Source: Planctomycetota bacterium (lineage in GTDB: Bacteria > Planctomycetota > UBA1135 > UBA2386). From it: a stretch of DNA of 64,000 nt. The stretch spans positions 186,001-250,000 of the forward strand of contig JACKIC010000007.1 in the NCBI GenBank assembly GCA_020638655.1, written 5' to 3'. Below, one piece after another: positions 26,043 to 36,510 of this stretch. Within the stretch, counting starts at the first letter, position 1. Each line of letters opens with the position of its first letter. The notes below the pieces were generated by a model, which worked only from the letters and a program-made list of their open reading frames with translations, was not told the DNA's origin and searched no databases. The position numbers and the translations under genes were made by a program.

Positions 26043-27488
26043 ATGATCATGTCCCGATGCGTGCCGCTGCTCCTCGCGGCGGTGTTGACCGGTGCGATCG
26101 TCGCCCAGGCCCCTGCGCGACCCAACATCGTGCACATCGTCGCCGACGACCTCGGTTGGAAGGACGTGGGCTTCAACGGCTGCACGGACATCCGCACGCC
26201 CAACCTCGACGCGCTGGCCGCGGGCGGCGCGCGGCTGACGCAGTTCTACGTGCAGCCGATGTGCACGCCGACGCGCGCCAGCCTGATGACCGGCCGCTAC
26301 CCGTTCCGCTACGGGCTGCAGACCGCGGTGATTCCGTCGGTGTCCGACTACGGGCTCGATCCGGCCGAGGTCACGATGCCGCAGTGCCTGGGCGCGGCTG
26401 GCTACCGGACCGCGATCATCGGCAAGTGGCACCTCGGCCACGCCGACAAGAAGTTCTGGCCGCGGCAGCGCGGCTTCGACTACCAGTACGGCGCGATGAT
26501 CGGCGAGCTGGACTACTTCACGCACGAAGAGCACGGCGTGCTGGATTGGTACCGCGACAACGAGCCGGTGCGTGAGCAGGGCTACACCACCGACCTGCTC
26601 GGCGACGACGCCGTCCGGTTCATCCGGGCGCAGGACGCGAGCAAGCCGTTCTACCTCTACCTGACGTTCAACGCGCCGCACACGCCCTACCAGGCGCCGC
26701 CCGAGTACGTCGCCAAGTACGCCGCCATCGCCGAACCGACGCGCCGCACCTACGCGGCGATGGTCGACTGCCTCGACGCCAACATCGGCCGCGTCGTCGC
26801 GGCGCTCGACGAGAAGGGGCTGCGCGGCAATACGCTGATCCTGTTCCACAGCGACAACGGCGGCACCAAGAACGCGATGTTCGCCGGGGTCATGGCCGAC
26901 ATGTCGAAGGTCAAGATCCCGTGCGACAACGGCCCGTACCGCGACGGCAAGGGCGCGCTGTTCGAAGGCGGCACCCGCGTGTGCGCGCTGGCCAACTGGC
27001 CCGGGCACGTCGCCGCGGGACAGGTCGACGGGCTGATGCACGCCGTCGACGTGTTCACCACCTTCGCGGCGCTGGCCGGCGCGAGCACCGAGAAGTGCAA
27101 GCCGCTCGACGGACTCGACGTCTGGCCGGTGCTCAGCAAGGGCGCCGCGTCGCCGCGCCGCGAGGTCGTCTACAACATCGAGCCGTTCCGCGCCGCGATC
27201 CGCCGCGACAACTACAAGCTGGTCTGGCGCACGATCCTGCCGACGAGGGTCGACCTCTACGACCTCGACAAGGACCCCGGCGAGCAGCAGAACCTCGCCG
27301 CCGCGCACCCGGACGTCGTCGCCGCGCTGCAGCAGCGCGTGGAGACCCTGGCGAAGGAGGCTGCCAAGCCGCTGTTCCTGACCGACCAGTTCAAGGTCGT
27401 GATGCGCAACATGAACGGCGAGCCGCTGATGCCCGGCGACGACGGCTTCGGCGACGTCGAGGGCGCGCCGGCCGCCAAGCACCGATGA
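26043..27488 (+). CDS. Secreted sulfatase (arylsulfatase type)
   Basis: A 481-residue exported enzyme with a signal peptide (CVPLLLAAVLTGAIVAQA). RPNIVHIVADDLGWKDVGF carries the first calcium-binding Asp pair. MCTPTRASLMTGRYPFRYGL is the sulfatase signature: Cys 74 in CxPxR is the one converted to formylglycine. Later landmarks are GYRTAIIGKWHLGH and ILFHSDNGGTKNA. Planctomycetes carry many such enzymes to desulfate polysaccharides; the substrate is unknown. The ATGs at 26043 and 26049 are both possible. The stop overlaps the ATG of the next gene, so the two exported hydrolases are coupled. Confidence 0.92.
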   Translation: MIMSRCVPLLLAAVLTGAIVAQAPARPNIVHIVADDLGWKDVGFNGCTDIRTPNLDALAAGGARLTQFYVQPMCTPTRASLMTGRYPFRYGLQTAVIPSVSDYGLDPAEVTMPQCLGAAGYRTAIIGKWHLGHADKKFWPRQRGFDYQYGAMIGELDYFTHEEHGVLDWYRDNEPVREQGYTTDLLGDDAVRFIRAQDASKPFYLYLTFNAPHTPYQAPPEYVAKYAAIAEPTRRTYAAMVDCLDANIGRVVAALDEKGLRGNTLILFHSDNGGTKNAMFAGVMADMSKVKIPCDNGPYRDGKGALFEGGTRVCALANWPGHVAAGQVDGLMHAVDVFTTFAALAGASTEKCKPLDGLDVWPVLSKGAASPRREVVYNIEPFRAAIRRDNYKLVWRTILPTRVDLYDLDKDPGEQQNLAAAHPDVVAALQQRVETLAKEAAKPLFLTDQFKVVMRNMNGEPLMPGDDGFGDVEGAPAAKHR

Positions 27489-28713
27489 AGCGCCGCGGCG
27501 GGTCGGCGCCGCCATGCCTCGCCCGATTGGCGCTGTGCGCGGCGCTCGCGACGGCCCAGGCCCAGGCTCAGTCCCAGACACTCCGCGAACGTCTCGGCGC
27601 GGCGTGCTGGCAACAGCAGGAGCTCGGCGTGGGCGTATCGCTGCGGCGCGCCTGGTTCGCCAGCCTCGCCGTGCGCGAACAAGGCCCGCTGCCCACCGGC
27701 CCGCAGAGCCTGACCATTCTCGAAGTCGATCTCGAGGCGCCGGACACGCGCCTGACCGTGGCCGTGCCCGACCTCCTGCGCGCCACGAGTGCCCAGGCGC
27801 GCGATGGCGGGGCGCTCGCCGCAGTGAACGGCGGTTTCTTCACCAAGGACGGCAAGCCGGTCGGCATGCGCCTCGCCGACGGTGTCGCGTTCGGGGTCGC
27901 GTCGTCGCCGCCGCGCGCGGCCGTCGGTTGGAACGGGCGGCAGGTGCGGTTCGGCCGCGGCAGCGAGGACTGGAGCGACTGGCCGCAGCTGGTGGCGGCC
28001 GGTCCGCACCTCGTCGCCGGCGGGGTGGTGATCGATCACGGCGACAAGCAGCGCAAGGTGCGGCACCCGCGCACGGCGCTCGGCGTGCGCGGCGACGGCG
28101 TCGTGCTGTTGCTCACTGCCGACGGCCGCACGCCGCTCGCCGCGGGCCTGTCGCTCGACGAGCTCGGCGACGTGATGCTGGGGCTGGGCTGCGTCGACGC
28201 GATCAACCTCGACGGCGGCGGTCGTCGACGCTGTGGGCGCTCGGCTGGCCCGGCAACGGCATCGCCAACCACCCGTGCGACAACAAGCAGTTCGATCCGG
28301 AAGGCGAACGCGCGGTCGCCGATGTCGTGCTGGTGCACGCGCGGGCGGTGGTCGTGGTCGACGACGACGAGGCCGTGGTGGGTGATGGCCGGCTGTGGCG
28401 CGAACGGGACGGCAGCGGCCACCTCGGCGACGCGTTCTCGTGGGCGCCGGCCGGCGTCGCGGTCACGGCGCGGTTCGGCGTGCCCGTGGTGCGCGCCGGC
28501 CACTACCTCGTGCAGCGACGCTCGGTGGTGGCGCCCGGGCTCGGTGCCGCCGCGGCGCGGTGGCCGGACGGGACCGTGCTCGCCAGCGACGGGGATGCCG
28601 CCTGGATCACGGTGGGGGAACGGGACCTCGCCGCGGGCACGGCCGAGGTCGTGGTCACCGCCGTTGCCGGTCGGCCGTTCGTCATCGACGCCGTGCGGCT
28701 GGTCGAACAGTAG
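27485..28713 (+). pseudogene. Phosphodiester glycosidase (NAGPA-like) interrupted by a one-base frameshift
   Basis: The protein starts at ATG 27485 (overlapping the sulfatase stop) with a signal peptide ending in ATAQAQAQ. The first frame gives VPDLLRATSAQA, LAAVNGGFFTKDGKPVGMRL and DAINLDGGG. At 28219-28222 homology jumps to the next frame, which continues SSTLWALGWPGNGIANHP to the stop at 28713. Restoring one C in ggcggcgg/tcgtcg rebuilds the family motif NLDGGGSSTLW, so a single base has been lost. The family cleaves phosphodiester-linked sugars (human uncovering enzyme, bacterial YngK/DUF2233 relatives). The frame after the break is fully intact for ~160 codons, so the loss is recent or a sequencing error. 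Confidence 0.85.
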
Positions 28714-28755
28714 TCTGGGAACCCGGCGACGCGGCCTGCGTCGCACGCGCCCCGC

Positions 28756-31539
28756 ATGAAACCCCTCCCGCTGCTGCTCCGTGTCCAGCTCACGGTGACC
28801 TTGCTGGCCGGTGCCGCCGCCGCGCAACAGCCTGCTCCCGGCCGGCCCGTCCTGGTGCCGCCGCCCGCGTTCGCGCCGGTCGAGGGGGACTTGCGCGCGA
28901 CGATCCTGTCCGCGAACCGGGCCATGGCCTCCGCGCCGCAGTGGGGCGCCCTGCTCTCCGCGCCGCCGATCGCCGATCTGCTCGACGCGCTCGTGCCGCT
29001 GCGCGGAGCCCTGCCCGGCTACGGCGAACAGCAGGTGCGGCGGGCGCTCGCTGCACGCAGGGACGACGTCGAGAAGGCCTGGCGCGACGAGCCGCGCATG
29101 CGCCAGGAACGCGCCGCCGCGTTCGCGCTGTGCGACCTCGGCTGGCCGACGCGGTTCGCGGCTGGGGACGAGGCCGAACGGCAGGACGTGCTCGCGGTCG
29201 CTGCGTGGCTGCTGCCCGAAGCGTTCGAGTCGGCCTTGCGCATCGACGATGTCGGCGTGCGTCCCGCGGCCGAACGGCTCGCGTCGGCAGCGGCCGAGGG
29301 CCAGCGCGCGCGTGGCCAGCACTTTCGTGACGCGCTCGCCGCTGTCGATTGGAACCTGGAGCTGCACCTGTTGCTCAACATCGCGCGCGAGCAGCTCAGC
29401 GCGTTCGCGATCGTCGACGGGCTGCTCGCCGCGGATCCGAGGGCACGTGCACGGGCCATGCTGGCGCTGCGGCGGTTGCGATCCTTGCCATTGCCGGACG
29501 GCGTCGCCGCGGCGCTCTCGACGGAGCCGATCGAACCGCTGCGCGCCCTCGTCGGGGTCATGTCGCCAGAACACGCCGGACTGCAGGACGGTGAGGTCGA
29601 CGCGGTGCTCGCGGCGATTCGCGCCGGCGGCCCGTTGCCCTGGTTGCGTCTGCTCGACGTGCGGCGCGTGAGCCCGGAGCGCCGCAGGCAGCTTGCCGAG
29701 GCGTTGCTCACCGACCTCGGCGAGGTGCATCTGTACCCGAGCATGCTGCAGCGCGACCGGGCGCTCGCGTTCGAGCTGTTCCCCAACCTCGGACTTCCGC
29801 GCCCCGTGGCGCAGGTCGCGGCGGCTGCGTCGATCGGGCGAGAGCAGTTCGACCTCGTGCTGCAGCGGCTGGCGGCTGCCGCACCCAAGGAGCGCGGTGC
29901 TTTGCTGGCGGGGCTCTACAAGGCCTACGGGCCGGGTTTGGATCGCGACGATGCGTGCGCCAAGGTGCTCGTGCCGTTACTCGACGAGCGCGATGCCGAC
30001 CTCGCGGTCTTCGCGGGCGTGTTCGCGGGGCTCCTGCTCGAGCATTCGCGGTTTCCCCAGCTGGCGCAGCGACTCGGGGATCGTGCGCTGGCGGCGCTGG
30101 CTGGCGACGAACCGCTCGGCTTCGAAATGCACGACCCAGGGTTCATCATGGCTCCGCCGAGCATGGGCGCGCCCGCGAACCCCGCCTCGTGGTGGGTGTG
30201 GCTCGCCGCCAAGGCGCAGGACGAACGGCTGCTCGAACCGTTGATCGCGCGCCTGCCCGACGCGGACGGCATCACGGCCTGGGACGGGCGGATGTGGTTC
30301 ACCTGCAGGTGCCTGTCGATGCTGGTGCCGAAGATGGACGGCGCCGCGGCGCGGCGCGCGCACGACAAGGTCGTGCCGCTGACCCGTCTGCAACAGCGTG
30401 GCATTCGTGGAGAGTCCCTGCCCCCGCAGGTGCTGTGGGCGCGGCTGCTCGCCGCGGTGCCCGACGAGGTGGTGGAGTCCTACGCGACGGCGACGGAACT
30501 GCTGCAGTCCCTGCGTCACGACCTCGGCGATCTCGAAGAGCGAATGGCCGCCGCGCGCGCCCGGCTCGTCTGGCCCGAGCGGGATCCTTTGGCCCTCACC
30601 GGCGCGTGGTCCGAGGGCGGCGAGCCGCGGAACAAGGCGGTCGCGGCCGTCTACGGCTGGTGGATGGATCGACCGGGCCACGTGCTGCGGCTCGTCGCCG
30701 AAGGTGCGTTGCCGAAGGCGCTCGCCGCGAGCGCGCTGCCGGACACCGTGCCGCTGGACCTCGCGCAACTCGCCGGGTTGCTCTCCGAGGATGACGCGCT
30801 GATCGGGGACAAGGCGGACGCGTTCGCCCGGCGTGTGGCGCGCGCCGCGGCCAGTCGCGTACAGGAGCTCGAACTGCTGCCTCACTTCGCCGCGAGCCGC
30901 GCGGTATCGGTTGCGCGCGCCGCGGCGTTGCGCGCGCATCGACTCGGCGACCCCGGTGTACCGATCGTGGCCAGCGTGATCGACCGCTGGGCCGCGGGCG
31001 ACGTGCAGCTGATCGCCTGGGCGGCGTCGCTCGCCCTCGACCTCGGCGTGCCTCCTGGCGACGTGCAGGCGCTCGCGGCGCGGATCCAGCGTGAGGCGGA
31101 GTTCACGAACCAGGCGACGAGCCTGCTGGTGCGGTTCGGCGGCCTGGCCATCCTCGACGTGCCCGATGCGGATCGCAGGAACGCCGCGCTCGGCAGCCGC
31201 GCCGACTTCGACGCGGCGACCTGGCGCTCGGTGCTCGGCGCCGCGATGCCATGGGCCCTGCGCGGGGTGCTCGGCGGTCCCAACCTCGGCCCCGAAGGCT
31301 CGACCGCGAACGCGCTGGCGGCGCTCGAACTCGTCGCGGAGCTGCCGCGCTGGGACAACTTCACCGAAGGCGCGGTCATCCACCGCACGCTCGACCCCGA
31401 CCCGCGCGTGCGCCTCGCCGCCTACCGGGCGCTGCACAGCCGCGACCGCAACCTGTGGGCCTGCGCGTGGCTCGCTTACGAGGCCGAATTCGACGCGGAC
31501 CCCGACGTGCGTGCGTACGCGGCGAAGTTGCCGCGTTGA
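28756..31539 (+). CDS. Large exported alpha-helical protein of unknown function
   Basis: A 927-residue protein with a signal peptide (LLLRVQLTVTLLAGAAAAQQ) and a long mature part rich in Ala, Leu and Arg arranged as successive helix pairs. Several segments resemble HEAT-type units (for example ADLAVFAGVFAGLLLEHSRF, VRLAAYRALHSRDRNLWACA). No catalytic motif is visible. It lies 42 bases downstream of the glycosidase, perhaps in one transcription unit with the sulfatase. A role as a periplasmic scaffold is a guess. The frame and codon use are clearly coding. Confidence 0.72.
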   Translation: MKPLPLLLRVQLTVTLLAGAAAAQQPAPGRPVLVPPPAFAPVEGDLRATILSANRAMASAPQWGALLSAPPIADLLDALVPLRGALPGYGEQQVRRALAARRDDVEKAWRDEPRMRQERAAAFALCDLGWPTRFAAGDEAERQDVLAVAAWLLPEAFESALRIDDVGVRPAAERLASAAAEGQRARGQHFRDALAAVDWNLELHLLLNIAREQLSAFAIVDGLLAADPRARARAMLALRRLRSLPLPDGVAAALSTEPIEPLRALVGVMSPEHAGLQDGEVDAVLAAIRAGGPLPWLRLLDVRRVSPERRRQLAEALLTDLGEVHLYPSMLQRDRALAFELFPNLGLPRPVAQVAAAASIGREQFDLVLQRLAAAAPKERGALLAGLYKAYGPGLDRDDACAKVLVPLLDERDADLAVFAGVFAGLLLEHSRFPQLAQRLGDRALAALAGDEPLGFEMHDPGFIMAPPSMGAPANPASWWVWLAAKAQDERLLEPLIARLPDADGITAWDGRMWFTCRCLSMLVPKMDGAAARRAHDKVVPLTRLQQRGIRGESLPPQVLWARLLAAVPDEVVESYATATELLQSLRHDLGDLEERMAAARARLVWPERDPLALTGAWSEGGEPRNKAVAAVYGWWMDRPGHVLRLVAEGALPKALAASALPDTVPLDLAQLAGLLSEDDALIGDKADAFARRVARAAASRVQELELLPHFAASRAVSVARAAALRAHRLGDPGVPIVASVIDRWAAGDVQLIAWAASLALDLGVPPGDVQALAARIQREAEFTNQATSLLVRFGGLAILDVPDADRRNAALGSRADFDAATWRSVLGAAMPWALRGVLGGPNLGPEGSTANALAALELVAELPRWDNFTEGAVIHRTLDPDPRVRLAAYRALHSRDRNLWACAWLAYEAEFDADPDVRAYAAKLPR

Positions 31540-31541
31540 GG

Positions 31542-32371
31542 CTACGCCTGCTTGACGAGCACAATGCGCGAGTAGAGCAGCCAAAAACCGCGGCGGTGCG
31601 CGTTCTGCTGTGACTTCGAACCGGGCAGCGTGGTGAGGACGGCGAGGTCGCAGCCGGCGGCGGCCGCGTCGCCGAGGCGGCGGCCCAGCAGCGCCGTCTG
31701 CACGCCGCGCCGGCGGTGTTCGGGCAGCGTAGCTGCACCGCAGAGCAGGGCGATGCCGTCCTGGAGGCGCATGCCGGCGGCGCCGGCGCGTCGGCCGTCG
31801 GCGGTCGCTTCGTAGCGCGCGAAGCCGGGCGCGGCCTGCATGTCGCGCATCGCACGTTCGATCGCCGCGCGGTCGAAGGCCTCGTGGGCGGCGGCGCCCT
31901 GCAGGTCGGGCTGCGCGAAACCCAGGATCATCGTGTCGATCCAAGCGTCGAGGTCCTGGTCCGGCGACGGCGCAGTCGCGATGCCGGCGGCGATCGCCGG
32001 CAACGGCGTCGGCAACGCGCAGCCCAGCACGTCCTCGAACGCGACCGGGCGGTAGCCGCGCGCGGTCAGCGCGGTCAGCACGTCGCTGCCCGCGTGCGTG
32101 GCGAGTTCGACCTGCACCGGCACGTCGCGCACGGCGAAGGCGCGTTCCGCGGCGGCGAACTCCTGCTCGTCGAGCGGTGCGAAGCCGAGGCCGGCGATCT
32201 TGTTGAGCGGGGAACCGGGCGCGTCGCAGACCGCCATGCCGCCGCCGAGCGGTGCGGCGAACACCGCGCGCGGCGGGGTGGCGTGGGCCACCGCCCGCGC
32301 GAAGCCTGCGAGCATGCGGCACTCGGCCGCCTCGACCCGTGCGACGAGTTCGGCCGAGGCGAACGGCGCGG

Positions 32372-32375
<4 letters not shown>
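31542..32375 (-). CDS. GNAT-family N-acetyltransferase
   Basis: A 277-residue protein. The C-terminal half has the acetyl-CoA-binding GNAT core: GAATLPEHRRRGVQTALLGRRL contains the R-x-x-G-x-A/G loop, followed by LAVLTTLPGSKSQQNAHRRGF, the usual N..R.GF element. The N-terminal ~120 residues (GFARAVAHATPPRAVFAAPL, FEDVLGCALPTPLPA) may be a degenerate second GNAT domain. The GTG start at 32375 overlaps the glnS stop (GTGA), so it is co-translated with glutaminyl-tRNA synthetase. The acceptor substrate is unknown. Confidence 0.83.
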
Positions 32376-34051
<1,676 letters not shown>

Positions 34052-34127
34052 CGTTCGTGCAGTGGGAAAAGCGCGAGGATTGCGCTCCGGGCACCCGATT
34101 GCAACCGAGCCGCCGGCCCGCCGGCGC

Positions 34128-36446
34128 TCACCGAACCGTCTGCACCAGCAGCCGCTGCGTCGCCGCGAACTGCGAGAACGTCGCGTCGCTGTGGAAGGCC
34201 TGGAAGTAGAGCTGCGTCGGCGGCAGCCACTCGGGCAGCGGGATGTTCCACAGGCCCGTCGGACCGAATCGCAGGTCGAGCGCGCCGAGGTGATCGGGGC
34301 CGACGTTCGGCACCAGCAGCCAGCAGCCGGGCACGATGGCCGGCACGCCGAGCAGCGGCTGCGCCGTGGGCGCGAGGCCGACGATCGCCGCGATCAGGGA
34401 GCCCGACGGCGTGTTCGTGACCCACAGCCAGCTGTTGCCCGTGCCGGCGCGGTGGCTGCCGCCCCAGTTGATGCCCGCGGTGGTGCAGCCGACCCCCGAG
34501 ACGCTGGCCAGCGGGTAGGGAATCAGCTGGTAGCGGCGCAGCCGGACCTCGTTGCCGCTGGCGCCCGCGTTGAGGCCGTGGCCGATGGTGAGGCCGCTGT
34601 TCGCATAGTCGTAGGTGACGCCGCCGCGAACGGTCGTCTGGCTGCCGGACGCGGCGTGCACCTGCACGCTGTCGATCGTGGCGGCGTTGCTGCCGACGGT
34701 CGCGAAGTAGAGGTTCTCGGTCACGTTGCTGTGGTAGAGCACGCCCCAGTGGCTGTTCGAGGTGTTGTCGTAGCCGAGGCCGGCGACTTCGACGCGGGGC
34801 GAGGTGTTCGAGTTCAGCACCACCGTCGGCGCGGTCTGGCTCCAGCCGCTCGCGGTCACGTAGGAGAGCCGCGACAGCCGGATCTGGTGGCCGAACGCTT
34901 CGCTGGTCCGCGAGGTCGTCTGCGCGGTCGTCGACGCCGCCGTGGCGACCAGGAACCAGGGCAACGATCCCTCGATGCGCGGCGCGAACTCGTGGCGCTG
35001 GTCGCTGCCGGCGTCGTCGACGCGCAGCGCGGGGCTCAGGCTGCCGTCGACGCCGAGGCGCTGCACGAGCACGTCCCATGTCGCGTTGCCGAGGCTGAAC
35101 GTGTAGCCGCGCTGGTAGGCGATCGCCCAGCCCGACTCGAGGTCGCGCAGGCGCTGGATCGCGGGGCGTTCGGCGTCGGTGAGCGGCGCGTCGAGGATCG
35201 CGGTGGGCAGGCTCGCGGTGCCTTCGCCGGGGCCGCCGAGGTCGATGGTGCAGCCGTAGATGCTGCTGGTGGTGGTGTCGGCGAACGCGCCGGCGCGATC
35301 TTCGCGCTGCATCACCAGCTGCAGCAGGTCGCCCTGCGGGCTGCCGGTGTCGCGGCAGCCGCCGATGGCGGGGCGCCAGTAGTGCACGCCCGCGGGCGTG
35401 GTGACGCTGGCGAAGGTCGAGGTCAGGCCCGTGTTGTTGCAGGCGTGGCGGTGCCAGCGAACGCTGCGCGCGCCCGCGGCCGACTGCCGCGTGAAGGCCA
35501 CCACGACATCGTGCGCCTGGTTGGACCACGTGCAGCTCGGTTCTGCCGTGGACCAGGTCGCGCTCACGTCGACGAACACCGGGACGGCGTTGCTGCCGTC
35601 GCTGTCGGCGCACCAGAAGTAGAGGTCCTCGTCGTTCGCGGCCGCGGCGCGCGAGAACGCGAGCCACAGCCGGCCGCCCGGGGTGTTCGTTTCGTGCACG
35701 AGGTCGACGGCGGTCACGGCCGCGCCGACGGCGTTGACGAGCACGGGTGAGAGCAGCGGGTCGACGGTCACCGGGAAGGAGGCGCCCGCCAGCCACGCGC
35801 CGTCCAGGCGCAGGCTCACGGACGTGCCCGTGATCGTGGTGCGCATCGCCGCGCGGCGGCCCGCGGCGTCGACGGCCGTCGCCGCGCCGTAGGTCAGGAT
35901 CGCGCGGCCCGCGGCGTCGAGGTAGGTCGCCGCGCGATGAGCGTTCTCGACGCCGGTCGCGTTCAGCGCGGTCTGCACGGCGCCGGTCACCACGAGGTCG
36001 CCCGCGCTCGTGGGGCGCCGGGCGATCACGAAGGTCTGCTCGAGTCCGTCGCGGCCGACGTCGTAGGCCTCGACCACGTGCCCGAGGTCGTACTCGGCGC
36101 GGAAGTCGGTGTGCCGGAGCTCCGGCGCGTGCGTCACCAGTTCGGTCTCGCCGATCCGCACCGACACGGTCCGCCAGCGCCACGGCTGGGTCTGCGGGTA
36201 GTCGGCGCCCAGATAGGGCACGAACGTCATGCCTTCGTGCAGGCCGACCTTGTAGTCGGCGCCGGCGCCCCAGATGCCGTAGGCGGCGCCGGCGTCGGCC
36301 ATCGCCGTGTGGATCGGGATGCGCTGGCGCGGCAGCGCGGCCTGGCTTTCTTGTGCCTGGGCGTCTTGGGCGGCGCCCGCGGCGGCGAGGCCGGCGAGCG
36401 CGGAGAGCAAGGGGATCAGGTTCCGTGGGATCAGGGCGTCTTGCAT
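34128..36446 (-). CDS. Large secreted protein with lineage-specific C-terminal domain (paralogue A)
   Basis: A 772-residue exported protein. ATG 36446 has AGGAG 4 bases upstream, then a hydrophobic signal (LIPLLSALAGLAAAGAAQ). The N-terminal region (YGIWGAGADYK, MTFVPYLGADYP, AEYDLGHVVEAYDV, GLEQTFVIARRP, LDGAWLAGASFPVTVDP) is about half identical to the gene immediately upstream and ends in a YPVTxDP-like strand seen before RHS/YD-repeat regions. The middle carries repeated beta-strands. The C-terminal ~130 residues (PLLGVPAIVPGCWLLVPNVGPDHL, IPLPEWLPPTQLYFQAFHSD) are also shared with the paralogue. It is probably a surface or secreted structural protein; no enzymatic motif is seen. Confidence 0.8.
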   Translation of the reverse strand: MQDALIPRNLIPLLSALAGLAAAGAAQDAQAQESQAALPRQRIPIHTAMADAGAAYGIWGAGADYKVGLHEGMTFVPYLGADYPQTQPWRWRTVSVRIGETELVTHAPELRHTDFRAEYDLGHVVEAYDVGRDGLEQTFVIARRPTSAGDLVVTGAVQTALNATGVENAHRAATYLDAAGRAILTYGAATAVDAAGRRAAMRTTITGTSVSLRLDGAWLAGASFPVTVDPLLSPVLVNAVGAAVTAVDLVHETNTPGGRLWLAFSRAAAANDEDLYFWCADSDGSNAVPVFVDVSATWSTAEPSCTWSNQAHDVVVAFTRQSAAGARSVRWHRHACNNTGLTSTFASVTTPAGVHYWRPAIGGCRDTGSPQGDLLQLVMQREDRAGAFADTTTSSIYGCTIDLGGPGEGTASLPTAILDAPLTDAERPAIQRLRDLESGWAIAYQRGYTFSLGNATWDVLVQRLGVDGSLSPALRVDDAGSDQRHEFAPRIEGSLPWFLVATAASTTAQTTSRTSEAFGHQIRLSRLSYVTASGWSQTAPTVVLNSNTSPRVEVAGLGYDNTSNSHWGVLYHSNVTENLYFATVGSNAATIDSVQVHAASGSQTTVRGGVTYDYANSGLTIGHGLNAGASGNEVRLRRYQLIPYPLASVSGVGCTTAGINWGGSHRAGTGNSWLWVTNTPSGSLIAAIVGLAPTAQPLLGVPAIVPGCWLLVPNVGPDHLGALDLRFGPTGLWNIPLPEWLPPTQLYFQAFHSDATFSQFAATQRLLVQTVR

Positions 36447-36510
36447 GGGGCTCCTAGTCGGGGACACCCCTGCAGCGCCCGGCCGCGGCGAAGCGGACGC
36501 GGGCCCTGCG

